Source of the DNA: Nigrospora sphaerica
Lineage: Eukaryota; Ascomycota; Sordariomycetes; Amphisphaeriales; Apiosporaceae
Direction: 5' to 3'
Length of the DNA: 64,000 nt
Assembly: GCA_018287875.1 (NCBI GenBank)
Contig: JAGVVL010000001.1
Span: forward strand, 496,001-560,000
Positions 10,304 to 19,798 of this stretch are shown here, piece after piece. The stretch's first letter is position 1; each line of letters starts with the position of its first letter. The position numbers and the translations under genes are program-made. The notes under the pieces were generated by a model. That model saw only the letters and a list, made by a program, of their open reading frames with translations, did not search any database and was not told the origin of the DNA.

Positions 10304-12092
10304 CTACTCTAAAAGCACTTTTGTGCCCTCTGCACTCGTCAAGACGATACCGAGCTGCTGTCGCTCCGCGCCTACCGGCTCGTTGGGTACACCTGGGGGC
10401 AGCCGAATACCAGGATACCTTTGCAGGATCCTGACTATGGCACAGCTCGATTCCATGATGGCATAATCCTCTTTTGAACTCAGTCAGCTGCTGTAAGTTT
10501 CGTCTCCCAGCTTTGCTAATGAACAAGGCACGGGGGGTAGGCAACAATACTCACTGCCAAGGCAGACTCGCGGGCCCGCATGAAAGTCCAAGAAACCACC
10601 AAGTCCCGCCTTACGGATCAACTGCCCGTCTTCCCATCGGCTCGGCCGATATAAACGAGCGTCCGGCCCATATATGTCTTCGTTTCGGTGCAGGTGGTAT
10701 GTGGACCATCCGACGCCAACCCCCTTTTGGAGCAGGAAAGGCGATTTGCCATCGGGTCCGCCACCACGCGGCAACACGGTTGTCCGAGTCGCAAAGCGAA
10801 CATTAACTGGAAGTTGTGGGTATAGGCGAAGCGCTATAGAGAACAAGGCTTAATTTAGCGTCTTGAATGGTGCCAGAGTAGCGCGGAACGTGGCAACCCA
10901 CTCTCATTTAGGCAACACTTGAGAAACTGTAGCTGTTGGATGTGCTTTCGCGTGAGGTGGCCTTCTTTAGGGATCGCTGCAGCGGCCATCTCACTTTTCA
11001 GGCGTTCGATTAGCTCGGGATTGCGGACAAGATGGAAACTGCTGAATCTTAGCATCACAGTCATGTAACGAATTAGTTCAGCCGATAATTCACTCACAAT
11101 GTCCAACTCAGAAGACAAGCTGTCGTGTCTCGGCCAGCAATCAAAACGTGCAGCAGCTGATCCCGAACGACGCTTCGATCGCGAGTGTCACGCCAAAGGT
11201 CTACAATGAAGGAATACTTCTCCATGGCTGCTTCCTCACCATGCTCCTCCAGAAAATCCAATGCTTTATTGGCAAAGAAAGTGGCCCAGTCACGGACGCC
11301 TTTGCACGCTGCGCGGAACTTTCGGGGTGTATAGAGCCAAGAGAGGTCGGCGAGCCGGAGTCTGATGGCGGAAATCATAGTCGCGTAATCAAAGTTGTCC
11401 CGGAGAGCAAGCCTTTCATGCTCAGGCAAGCTGTGGTGCGGCTCGCCAAAGAGAAGCTGCGTCGTGGTGCCGAGTGTGTACTCGAAGAAATGCGGCTGCA
11501 TGTCGACGACACCGTTGGCAAGCGACTCACGCTCAAGGGCAGACAGAAGCATGTCCGTGTGTTCTTCAAACGCTGTGATCTCGGCATCCCGGATGCGCGA
11601 GAATTGGCGGCGCAATAGTTCCCGGGAGTGGCGCCAGGCAGAGCCATCCTGTGTAAAAATGCCTTCGCCCAGCAGAGGCATCAACCCGATGCGACGGGAG
11701 CCCAGCCCGAAATCTTCGAACCGGGTGCTCAGGATTGCCTCGATATTGGCCGGATCGGTGATTATGTAACCCTCACCGAGGATGTCGATGCGCACCGTGG
11801 GCGCAATGTTCATGTATTGCGTTTGGTACTCCAGTAAACGGCCGCTAGGCAAAGCATCGTATTGTCGTTTAAGAAGGTCGAGGGCAAGTGGCCACCTGTA
11901 AGGCAACGTAGCCTGGACAGGCTGGCAGCCATGCTGGGTGGCGATAGCCTCTTCTTCACGTTTGACTGCTCGGTATTGCAAGTACCATCTAACGCAGTAA
12001 GCGAGCACGCCAGCAAGGACGAGGCTCCGTAGTAGTAAGAACAGCCCGCCCCCGGATGAAATGGCGTCGGTCGAGTGCGAAGGTACCGACAT
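10304..12092 (-). CDS. Cytochrome P450, CYP52-like (fatty acid/alkane hydroxylase type)
   Basis: Four exons: 12092-11098, 11041-10902, 10833-10555 and 10470-10304, joining to 526 residues. An N-terminal membrane anchor (LFLLLRSLVLAGVLAYCV, about 18-36) places it in the ER. P450 signatures are in order. The I-helix is AGRDTTACLLSWT (about 320-333). The ExxR is in NETLR (Glu378-Arg381), created by splicing exon 2 to exon 3. The haem-binding FHAGPRVCLG has Cys469. The sequence after the haem loop (YAIMESSCAIVRILQRYP) is only recovered with the last intron (donor GTGAGT, acceptor TTCAAAAG). The stretch FGLGSRRIGLMPLLGEGIFTQDGSAWRHSR is typical of the CYP52 group of omega-hydroxylases, but substrate cannot be told from sequence. 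An ATG 15 bases upstream is absent (TTG there), so the start at 12092 is used. Divergent from the gene at 12642. Confidence 0.9.
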
Positions 12093-12641
12093 TGCTTCAG
12101 AGACCAATCGCTAGTTGATGATAAACAAGAAGGAATGGGAGAAGAGGGTGACATGGACTGAAAGTTGTATAGCCGTCGGGGGCGTTTTCTTCCGATGTAA
12201 AACCGTCCAAGGCCTGCCAAGTATTCTGCTTACGGCCGTGTGCATATCTTTCCCTGCTCGAAGTATAGATACATTCAGTCATCAGCTTACCCGTGGCGGC
12301 AACAGAAACAAGCTGAATCTGCTGCTGCAGTCACTGATTGGTTGGCTGCAACGGCCCCTGCTGCATACGTTCAATATTATGCGCGTCTCCTCACTCAGGT
12401 TGCGCAGGCCAATCAGCCACCTCGGCTTATCATGACTTTTGTCTTCCCGAGCGACGGGACGTTGCTTCTGTAATGTGACACATGTACGGATGAGGCAGGT
12501 ATTAGTCGCACGGACCATTTGATCTTGGCTGGCCCAAACTGCAAACCCGCGTCTTGTTTGGCCCATTTGATGTTTGGCCCTCGCATCTTCCCGAGGGACT
12601 CCTGCCTCCTAAGAAGTAGGCACTACACCAGACAACCCAGC
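12093..12641. promoter_or_regulatory. shared divergent promoter region of the P450 and the orphan membrane protein
   Basis: About 550 bp separate two head-to-head start codons, so the two genes probably share regulatory DNA. No specific binding site is identified with confidence. Confidence 0.4.
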
Positions 12642-14252
12642 ATGTCCTCCGCCGAGGACTCGGGTATGCCCTCGGCTGCTGACCTTATCACATATATTGG
12701 CGTACCTCTCACCATCATAGGCTTGCTGCCCATTGCCTATAATGCCATCGTCACTCTCGTGCACTTGCATAAAGTCAAACGGGACCTGAAGAGCAATTAT
12801 ATCGATGCAAAGGTCCATTCCGATATCTTCAATCGCCTGGTGGAAGTCGAATTTACCAAGTACATCATTCGGCCGCCACAGTCACGCTCCGAGACTGACG
12901 ACGCCAACAACTATTCTACCTCATCTTCATCGTCGGCGACAGTTCACTCTTCGGCAACACGGAGCAGTATTTCCGGTGGCTCTTGGACATTTCTGTGTTG
13001 GCAATCGCAACCTTACGGCACTACGACGCAAAGGACTCAACCTAGGGACACGCTTCGTCAGCCCCAAGCACGAGTGCGGTTCTGGGATTTGATCTCACGC
13101 TTGTACGAGCTTGGTGGCCTTCCCAATGACAAGGGGTGGTGTGAGCTTCATGACAGCCCATTGTGGGCCCAAACCCATCCCTTGATGATCTTGCAAGATT
13201 CGCGGAGAAAGTCCACCTTGGAGCTCCGAGTGACCCCACCCAGAGATTCCGATGGGACTACCTCGTTGAAACTTGTTCAGGAGGGTCCACATGTTAACTG
13301 GGAATCGGAGCACGGCAGACGAGGAAGACCCGGAACCGTCACGCTTCCGCGAGCAGAAGCAGCAAGCGAGATAACACCTGGCGCGGCTGCGATTCAGTGC
13401 GGTATCACAAGTAAGGGTCTCGAAGCAGCTTCAGACGCCGCGACAAGTAAGACGCTTAACATTGAACACCTCAGAATCAAGGGCGGCGAAGGGTGTCAGG
13501 GAATTTGGTTTGCAAGTTGCGCCGCTGTGCTAAGCGTTCGAAGTCACACCCCAATCTTGGAATACCGAATACCAGCCACTATAAGACAGCTTATGGTAAT
13601 CAACACGATCCCCGATGGTGTTATCAAGTCTCTGTACAGCGCAGAGGCGATCGACGAGTTTGAGTTGGTAGTGAAGGATTACCTTGACGAAAGAAGACAA
13701 AATAGTAAAGAAGTCGGTGGGATAAAATGGTCACAGTCCTCGGTGCCGATAGATGATGATGAGAGAATAATGCGGAATTGTAAGTCAACTAATCGGTTCT
13801 ACATAATCCATGATCAGCATCTAACAGTTCTGGCAGTACGCGAGGGGTCTCGTTCCAGAATGTACAACTTCACCAGCCTTGTTGAAAAGGCTTTGGACAC
13901 CCCTGCCTCGGAGCTGTCAGAGCTTAAGACAGCTATTCCGGGCTGGTTAAGAGCCCATGGGTACTTCTCCGACACAATTACTGTGGAGGAAGCTACCAGA
14001 GAGGTTTTGGCACGCATGGTGCGGGAGAAGCCGTTTTCTGAATCCTTATGTCAGATTTTGGAGCGCTGGAGAGGTTGGGCAAGCAGAGGCGCGATGAATT
14101 TGGAAGACTTCTGCGTCGTCTACCAATTCAGAGCAGAGTTCGCCCAGGCGATCTTGGTCATAACTTTGACAGGTCTCGAGAATGGCAATGCTAGGACATT
14201 GATTAGCATGCAGGAGTGCGCAGATAAGGGGGAATATGTGGAATTGGGATAG
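12642..14252 (+). CDS. Membrane-anchored orphan protein of an uncharacterised fungal family
   Basis: From ATG 12642 the frame runs 536 codons. A 57-nt in-frame segment at 13780-13836 has a strong donor (GTAAGT), a branch-like CTAAC and a CAG acceptor, so the spliced product is probably 517 residues. Residues 10-35 form one hydrophobic segment (YIGVPLTIIGLLPIAYNAIVTLVHL), followed by a basic cytoplasmic-type flank. About residue 105 begins a GGSW motif, then LRQPQARVRFWDLISRLYELGGLP and a second conserved-looking Trp block (SPLWAQTHPLMIL). I believe this pattern occurs in many uncharacterised Sordariomycete proteins, but from memory only. No catalytic motif is seen. The C-terminal half is rich in charged helices. 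Head-to-head with the P450 and near the NLR-like receptor, which raises but does not prove a shared role. Confidence 0.78.
   Translation: MSSAEDSGMPSAADLITYIGVPLTIIGLLPIAYNAIVTLVHLHKVKRDLKSNYIDAKVHSDIFNRLVEVEFTKYIIRPPQSRSETDDANNYSTSSSSSATVHSSATRSSISGGSWTFLCWQSQPYGTTTQRTQPRDTLRQPQARVRFWDLISRLYELGGLPNDKGWCELHDSPLWAQTHPLMILQDSRRKSTLELRVTPPRDSDGTTSLKLVQEGPHVNWESEHGRRGRPGTVTLPRAEAASEITPGAAAIQCGITSKGLEAASDAATSKTLNIEHLRIKGGEGCQGIWFASCAAVLSVRSHTPILEYRIPATIRQLMVINTIPDGVIKSLYSAEAIDEFELVVKDYLDERRQNSKEVGGIKWSQSSVPIDDDERIMRNCKSTNRFYIIHDQHLTVLAVREGSRSRMYNFTSLVEKALDTPASELSELKTAIPGWLRAHGYFSDTITVEEATREVLARMVREKPFSESLCQILERWRGWASRGAMNLEDFCVVYQFRAEFAQAILVITLTGLENGNARTLISMQECADKGEYVELG
13780..13836 (+). other. 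probable 57-nt in-frame intron
   Basis: GTAAGT donor, CTAAC branch-like site and TGGCAG acceptor within the orphan gene. The length is a multiple of three and contains no stop in frame, so splicing or retention gives proteins differing by 19 residues. Confidence 0.6.
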
Positions 14253-14483
14253 CCAAGTATGTGAGTCCGGAATAAAAGGATTACCGCTTGGAAGGTCTTG
14301 AGCCCCTGGGTAGAATCCCCCCCACTGCTCCGCCCGCGTGAGCTGGACGTAGAGGGTCATGAAGCTCAGCCGCCCCCTTAGCGCCCTGAAAGATTCGTAA
14401 GCACGTGGGGAAACTGCTTCCCTTATCCTTTCTAGTCCTTCATGGCGCACGCCGGAGTTAAAGGGGGCTCGACTTATGCGTTA

Positions 14484-14960
14484 CCTAGCGTAAGTAGAGG
14501 TAACCCGGAAGCGTTGTGTCGATGTCGAACGGGATGTCGAACGGGATGTCGAACGGGATGTCGAACGAGATGTCGACGAAGCGGACTAGGCCATCGAATA
14601 GGGCGGCGGCCTTGCGGAAATGGGCTTGAACCTCGCCAACCAGAGCCCGGCTGCCGGGGGTGGGGGCGGTTCGGACCGTCCCGTGTCAGCATGTAGGCGC
14701 TAGCGCGCGTGTAGCTAGAGCCGCGTAAGGTAAACGTTGCGGGCGGCGGTGCGGTCGCCGCTCTGGCAGGCTTCGGCGGCGAGGGCGAGGGCGCGCTCGG
14801 CCTACGTCCGCCACGCGCTGCCAGCTGGCCGGGTCGCCGTCCCGGATCCGGCCCACAGCCTTGAGCCCCTCGGCCACGTCGGTGCCGCCGTTGACGGCCG
14901 CGCCGATGTGGCGGTAGTTTCAAAGTCGAAGAAGGCCCCTTTGAAGAAGTGATGCATGGC
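14484..14960 (-). pseudogene. Decayed alpha/beta-hydrolase gene fragment (Ayg1/dihydropseudooxynicotine-hydrolase type)
   Basis: Read on the minus strand in three successive frames, the segment matches the N-terminal cap region of this hydrolase family. One frame has HIGAAVNGGTDVAEGLKAV and GRIRDGDPASWQR, a second has GRALALAAEACQSGDRTAAR, a third has KAAALFDGLVRFVDI and ends TTLPGYLYLR. Known members continue into a catalytic alpha/beta-hydrolase domain from the TTLPGY strand, and that domain is missing. At least two frame breaks plus the truncation make it a pseudogene. A 12-bp tandem repeat lies in its last conserved strand. The family call rests on the pattern of motifs, not on a search. 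Confidence 0.6.
14521..14580. repeat. 12-bp tandem repeat, about 4.5 copies
   Basis: The unit GATGTCGAACGG repeats from 14521 with one base change in the fourth copy and a degenerate fifth. On the minus strand, in the hydrolase frame, it encodes repeats of Asp-Ile-Pro-Phe. Confidence 0.9.
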
Positions 14961-16044
14961 ATCGGCGCGGGGAAGTCTCGAGCGGGCACGCGCTGTTCCA
15001 CGTCACCCGCCACTGCCTCTGTGCACGGCCGTCGGCACGGGGGGGGATGCTACTAGTCGTCGGCGTATCAACGCGAACTTGACCAGCCGCGCGACACACA
15101 CAAACATGAGTGGGCCAATACTGGGAGCGAAGGCAGCCAGTGGAGGCAAAAGCTCGCCTAAGAAGTAGCTACTTGACCCACCCCCAAGCACCTACTTGGC
15201 CTCACTTGCGCAAGTACCCCCAGCACAGCAGGTTTTGAGGTACTTGTGCCCAAGTCCACCACGCCAAGTACCATGGGATGCGAAGACCTCCCATCTAACA
15301 AAGCAAACTTGAGCAGGCGGCAGATGTCTGCCAACATGGGAAATGACAACACCGGAGCAAGCCTCCGAAAGAGCACGCAAGTTCTTTGCTTTTAGGCACC
15401 GACAGCGCCCCTAGAACTCACCCAAGCCTATATGTAATGGGGTTCCGTAATAGGCCCTGTCGACATCCTGCGTCCTGCTGCCCCTCGCTTCGCCATCGCA
15501 ACCCCTCGATGGCATGAGCTTCGGCATCGACATACCCTCCGATATCTAGTGAGCCAGGGTTAGGATTACAGCCAGCGAGTGGCGCTCAATTGATGAAGAA
15601 GAATCCATAGAAGACGAGGTTCCGGATATTCGGGAGCGCAGTGAATATGGGTGTGAGTGTAGGTGTGAGAACGGAAGCAAAGTCCGCCTTTCAACCTGGC
15701 TATGTGGATGGGTGCCTTGAAGCTTGCGGAGGCGAGTCTGCAGGACTACAACCACGTGCTTTGCACCGAGTGCAAAGGCAACGTCGGGGAAGGTTAACAT
15801 TATGTCGAGGTAGGTGGATGCTCAGGGTAGGTACCAGGAGAGCATGGCAGGAGAGGAATGAATGGCAGAGGAGGGGTAGGGGCAATATTCTATGGACAAA
15901 ATTAGTGCTCTGGGGGTGGATATTTCCTGTGAATATGATCGATCAAAAAAAAAAAAGAAAACTAATATAGTATCGTCGTATCGTATCTAATTACAGGTTA
16001 TCACTAAACGCCGGACTCCAAAATCGCGTCCTGCAGCGTCACTG
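14961..16044. other. gene-free region with AAGTAC/GTACTT-rich segment
   Basis: No supportable gene. From 15165 to 15295 the motif CAAGTAC or its complement GTACTTG and close variants recur several times. An A-rich run is at 15944-15960, close to the 3' end of the GT32 gene. Confidence 0.45.
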
Positions 16045-17019
16045 TCAGGAATTCCTCCAAGAACCACGAAAGAGGTGTTTGAGCAATGCCGTCTCGGGAA
16101 TGGAGCCGTCGTTCGTGGCTCCCGAGTGCGGCTGGCCCATGCCGAACCCGTCGATGTTCAGGACTAGGATGTCGCCATACAGCTGCGGCTCCTGTATCCC
16201 GGAGAGGTTCATCAGGTTCGTGATGTCGGGGCGCACAAGCTGGATGTGTTCGAAAACGACGCCGGTCCAGGCGGCGGGCCCGGTCGAGGTCATGGTCTCG
16301 AGGCTCGAGGGGCTGAGCTCGGCCATGGTGGTGTTGTGGAGGACGGTGAGCTCGTGGAGGGAGGCGAGGGCGCGGTCGGCCATGGCGCGGAAGACGGGGT
16401 GGCCGGGGGCGGCGGCGATGGCCCACTGGCAGAACTGGAGGTCGTGGGGGATCCCGGACCACAGGCCGCCGGCGCGGCGGTCGAACCCGACGCCGACGAC
16501 GAGGCGGGCGGCGCGCCGGTGCCGGGCCGGGACCCAGCCGTCGATGGGCCGGAGGGCGACGGTGTCAATGTCGGTGTAGACGCCGCCCTCGCGGTAGAGC
16601 AGCAGGTAGCGCAGCAGATCCGACTTGATGCCGTGGTTGCGCAGCGCCGCGTACGTCGCCACGAGGTCCCGGTCAGCGCCGCCGGTGAACTGCCGCCGCA
16701 CCCAGGTGTCGCTCCACGCCCGCCCGACCAGCCGGTACCGGTGTTCCGGGTTCATGCCGAGCCAGCCCGCCGTCTCGCGGAGCTCCGGGTGGTGGAAGTA
16801 GCGCTCCGTGGCCTCGTCCTGCTGGAACCAGATCTGCCAGAGCTTCCGGGGGATGAAGGGCGGCCCCAGGGCTTGGACGCCGGCGGCGACTGGGCTCCGC
16901 TCCGCCTGCGCCGTGTGGTGGTGCCAGAAGGCCAGCATAAAGGTGAGGAGGGCAAAGGTGCCGCATAAGCCCACGAGTCCCTTGTTCGTCCGCCACGGCA
17001 TCGCCTTCAGAGACGCCAT
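16045..17019 (-). CDS. GT32-type glycosyltransferase (Och1/capsular-type mannosyltransferase fold), type II membrane protein
   Basis: Single exon, 324 residues from ATG 17019. Residues 14-32 form a signal anchor (GLVGLCGTFALLTFMLAFW), so it is a type II Golgi-type protein. The catalytic region begins IPRKLWQIWFQ (about residue 60), the usual start of glycosyltransferase family 32. The metal/nucleotide-sugar-binding DxD is at Asp150-Asp152 in GGVYTDIDTVALRPID, preceded by KSDLLRYLLLYREGG, the classic GT32 lead-in. The family includes Och1 alpha-1,6-mannosyltransferase and sphingolipid mannosyltransferases; donor and acceptor cannot be assigned here. It is shorter than Och1 itself. The frame is open farther upstream but ATG 17019 directly precedes the membrane segment. 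No sign of damage. Confidence 0.9.
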   Translation of the reverse strand: MASLKAMPWRTNKGLVGLCGTFALLTFMLAFWHHHTAQAERSPVAAGVQALGPPFIPRKLWQIWFQQDEATERYFHHPELRETAGWLGMNPEHRYRLVGRAWSDTWVRRQFTGGADRDLVATYAALRNHGIKSDLLRYLLLYREGGVYTDIDTVALRPIDGWVPARHRRAARLVVGVGFDRRAGGLWSGIPHDLQFCQWAIAAAPGHPVFRAMADRALASLHELTVLHNTTMAELSPSSLETMTSTGPAAWTGVVFEHIQLVRPDITNLMNLSGIQEPQLYGDILVLNIDGFGMGQPHSGATNDGSIPETALLKHLFRGSWRNS

Positions 17020-18092
17020 GGTTGCCGGTCGGGCGCGGCGAGGGTTTAACTGCAACCTGTCCAGCTGCGTGGGCAATGAGAAAAGGAAACCACGGCGGCC
17101 GTGATGCGGATCCAACGAGGGACGGGAAGATCGAAAGAAGAAGCCAACAAGGAGTGACTGGGTGGGCAGGTAAGGTAGGGATGGACGAAACGGCACGAAG
17201 GGCTCTCGAAAGGCCGGGGGGGGCTATTTCACTTCATAGCCAGCTTGGCCCTGTTATTAAGGAAGGGAGAGTTGCCTGCCAGTCGTCTTATACGGCGGCA
17301 GAGTGGGCTTGTAACCCGGGCCCCGGTCAGGGGTACGCACCACTCATAATCGTCTGCTTTTGTTGGAAGCGCGCCTGAACCATTCCCTCGGGTCCGAGTC
17401 GCCCAGTCGCCACAGGCCTCGTCCAAGCGACACCCCGGCCTTCGCTTGCTTGATCCCAGGGCCTGATTTGCGAGGAGCGGTGGCGCCGGCGAACCAACCA
17501 ACTGCACGTCTTCGCTAGCCGCATCACACGCTGCACTGTGTTGGCATCGTGCCACTTCCTCCTGAGGGTTCGGACCATGGTCAACCGGGCCGACTGTTGG
17601 TATTTCTCGGGAACCTATGGGAGGCAGTTCGTAGGCACCCACTTCCCTCGTGTTCAATCGTTAGGGCTGGCCGGGGCCTGAAACGCATGCAATGGCTTGT
17701 TGGTTGTTGGTTGCTAAGCCGCGATACATCCGCGCCGTCTGGGGGCGGAATTGCTATTTGAGTCTTTCCGTTCCAATGGGGATCGATCTCGCACCGTGCC
17801 TCTGAGTCTCTGGTCTCCTCCCACTGTCCTCCCTGTCTACCAAGCATCTGTCTGTCTTTTACGTTGTCGTCACACCATCGCTACCATCCCTACCCTCGCC
17901 ACCAAAGTAGCACTCACCACCCTTCCCATCGCGCCTACGGCCGCGTCCGGGTGCAAATGTCGTACTTGACCGTCGATCCGTAATGGGCGGCACCAAGCTC
18001 CTGCTTGGCCAGCACGGCTTATCACTACACGGTTGTGAAGACGTTTTCCGCTGGCATCATTTTCTCCGAGATGTTCGGCGCCCGACGCCGCT
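17020..18092. other. intergenic region upstream of GT32
   Basis: About 1.1 kb. It should carry the GT32 promoter. A pyrimidine- and CACC-rich stretch (17800-17960) could be leader sequence of the following gene, but no start with a signal peptide is found. Confidence 0.4.
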
Positions 18093-19012
18093 GATGATGA
18101 GCGTGGATCCGACGGGACCCTGTATACCGCCAGCCTTTACGACCGAAACGCCCTACATGACCGACGGCCCTTGTCCCGCTGGCTACACGGAAGCATGTGC
18201 CACCAAGACCGTCTTCTCGGGCACTCCCGCGAGCTCCGTGACGTGCTGTCCAAGGTCCATCCTCGGCTCCCAAACAGGACCGGCTACGTACCGGGAACAA
18301 CAATAGGTCCGTTGCTGACAAAGAACAAGAGTGCATACAAGTTCAACTGCCACGGCGAGGTTTACGGCTGCGTGGCCATGGCTCGCAGCGGTGAGGTTTG
18401 GACGGGTACCCGCACCGATATCGCCACGACCCCCAGCACGCAAATGCCCGAGACTCATACGGCCTCGAAGGGCGAAGCAATGTGGGCATGGGGCATCAAA
18501 TTCATCCGGGTGAGTTTGAAGCCTCCGTTCCACGAGCCATGGGTGGCTGGGTGGTTCCTTTTGCTAACCTAAGGCGCTTTCCGTCCCCTTCGGAAGACCC
18601 CGGCCGCCGCCGGAAGCGCCACGAGCGCAGCGCAGGAGACGGGCGCCGCCACGCGGGAGACGATGGCCAGCGTGCCCGCGGCGACGCCACGAGCCTCGGG
18701 CAGACGCCGACGGCGGGCCCGGCACCGTCGAGGGGGACCGGCGCCTCGGGCCCGGGGGCCCTCGGCATCAGCGCCGGCACCGCGGCGGGCGTCGGCATCG
18801 GCGCCGGCGCCGGCGTCGTCCGCGTCGCCCTGGCCGCCTGGCTGCTCTACCGCCGTCGCCTCCGCCGTCGCAAACCCCCCGCCCAGTCCCCTTACTACGC
18901 GCCGGCCTCCTACCCCCCGCACGAGTACTACGCCCAGCCGCCGTGCCCACCAAACAAGGCCGAGCTGGGCCCCCGGGTCGTCCGTGGCCAGGCACTCGTG
19001 GAAATGCAATAG
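18093..19012 (+). pseudogene. Frame-disrupted single-pass membrane protein gene (Cys-rich ectodomain, Ser/Thr stalk, TM)
   Basis: Three pieces in different frames look like one fungal surface-protein family. The first (18096-18250) has a Cys-rich segment with CPAGYTEACATK and SVTCCP. The second (18320-18510) has AYKFNCHGEVYGC, TRTDIATTP and MWAWGIKFIR. The third (18700-19012) has a Ser/Thr/Pro/Gly stalk, a hydrophobic span (GTAAGVGIGAGAGVVRVALAAWLLY) and a basic, Pro/Tyr-rich tail (PPHEYYAQPP). A GTGAGT intron near 18511 may explain one frame change, but a further single-base shift near 18700 and the lack of a signal-peptide start argue for damage, an assembly error, or an incomplete model. 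Intact relatives are type I proteins of unknown function at the plasma membrane. Confidence 0.5.
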
Positions 19013-19327
19013 CCACACGTGTCGTGTGGGGTAAACACGTCCCTTCCTTTTCGTTCCCACCTATATTCGCCTGTAAGAATTGTTTGAGCTTCTTTACCAG
19101 AGTGAGCCGTCTTTTATAGTGGACATGTAGAGTCCTATTGTGGAATGACTGAGATTAAGCGGTAAATGCGCCACTTAGTTGCCTGTGCCACACGGGTGAC
19201 ACCTGCGTTGAGATATCATTGCTATGATAATTGTTTTTTACACGTGGTACGTGTTCTGTCCACCTCCCTTTCCCCCCAAGATGAATTTTAACGACCACCT
19301 GCGTTTCCTCCAATGCAGAACTATCGG
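19013..19327. other. convergent intergenic region
   Basis: About 315 bp between converging genes, presumably 3' untranslated regions. Nothing specific is seen. Confidence 0.5.
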
Positions 19328-19798
19328 CTAATTCAAGACCAAGATTTGCCACAAGCACCAAGGGCCAGCAACATTCTGCACATTGACCTGGCTCCCATCG
19401 CCACGCAAAAATGTACCGGGGATGTTGATAGACTCGAGGGCGTTGGATCCATCAGGCTGTGTGATGAGTTTGAATAGCAACCAGCTCGTGGTTTGAGGAT
19501 GGATGCCCGTCATATACTGGCAGTTGACTTTGCCACCTCCAGCTCCTCCTTTGGGCAGATCCTTGACGCCAGTGCCATCCATCCTCATGTAAACGCCGGG
19601 GTGGTTGGGTGCGCGGATCGACCATGTGTTTTCGCCCCACTTCTCAAGATAGAGCGTCTCGTTGTCACCGATTTGCTTTGAAAGGCTGACCTTGCCGGCC
19701 CCGGGTGCGGAATAGGACTTCATTCCTTCACCGTCAATGCTGAGGAAGGTTCCGCTGTTCTGGTGCTTGACAGCGCACTTGAGAGTGACGAAGGCCAT
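19328..19798 (-). CDS. Small beta-trefoil-like protein
   Basis: Single exon, 156 residues, no signal peptide or membrane segment, so probably cytosolic. Three related hairpin motifs recur: GTFLSIDGEG (16-25), GVYMRMDGTG (68-77) and GTFLRGDGSQ (128-137). Each is followed by a strand pattern ending in aromatic residues (YLEKWG, SWLLFKL, WCLWQIL). This threefold internal symmetry at 50-60 residue spacing is what a beta-trefoil shows (fascin-like, ricin-B-like lectins, mycocypin inhibitors). Which of these it belongs to is open. Ricin-type QxW motifs are not evident, which favours a fascin-like or inhibitor-like trefoil. Possible roles are carbohydrate binding, actin binding or protease inhibition; none can be asserted. 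Confidence 0.75.
   Translation of the reverse strand: MAFVTLKCAVKHQNSGTFLSIDGEGMKSYSAPGAGKVSLSKQIGDNETLYLEKWGENTWSIRAPNHPGVYMRMDGTGVKDLPKGGAGGGKVNCQYMTGIHPQTTSWLLFKLITQPDGSNALESINIPGTFLRGDGSQVNVQNVAGPWCLWQILVLN

Noticed and set aside
12519..12641. A 41-codon N-terminal extension of the orphan membrane protein
   Set aside because: It begins with TTG, not ATG, and nuclear genes of fungi rarely use it; ATG 12642 precedes the hydrophobic segment.
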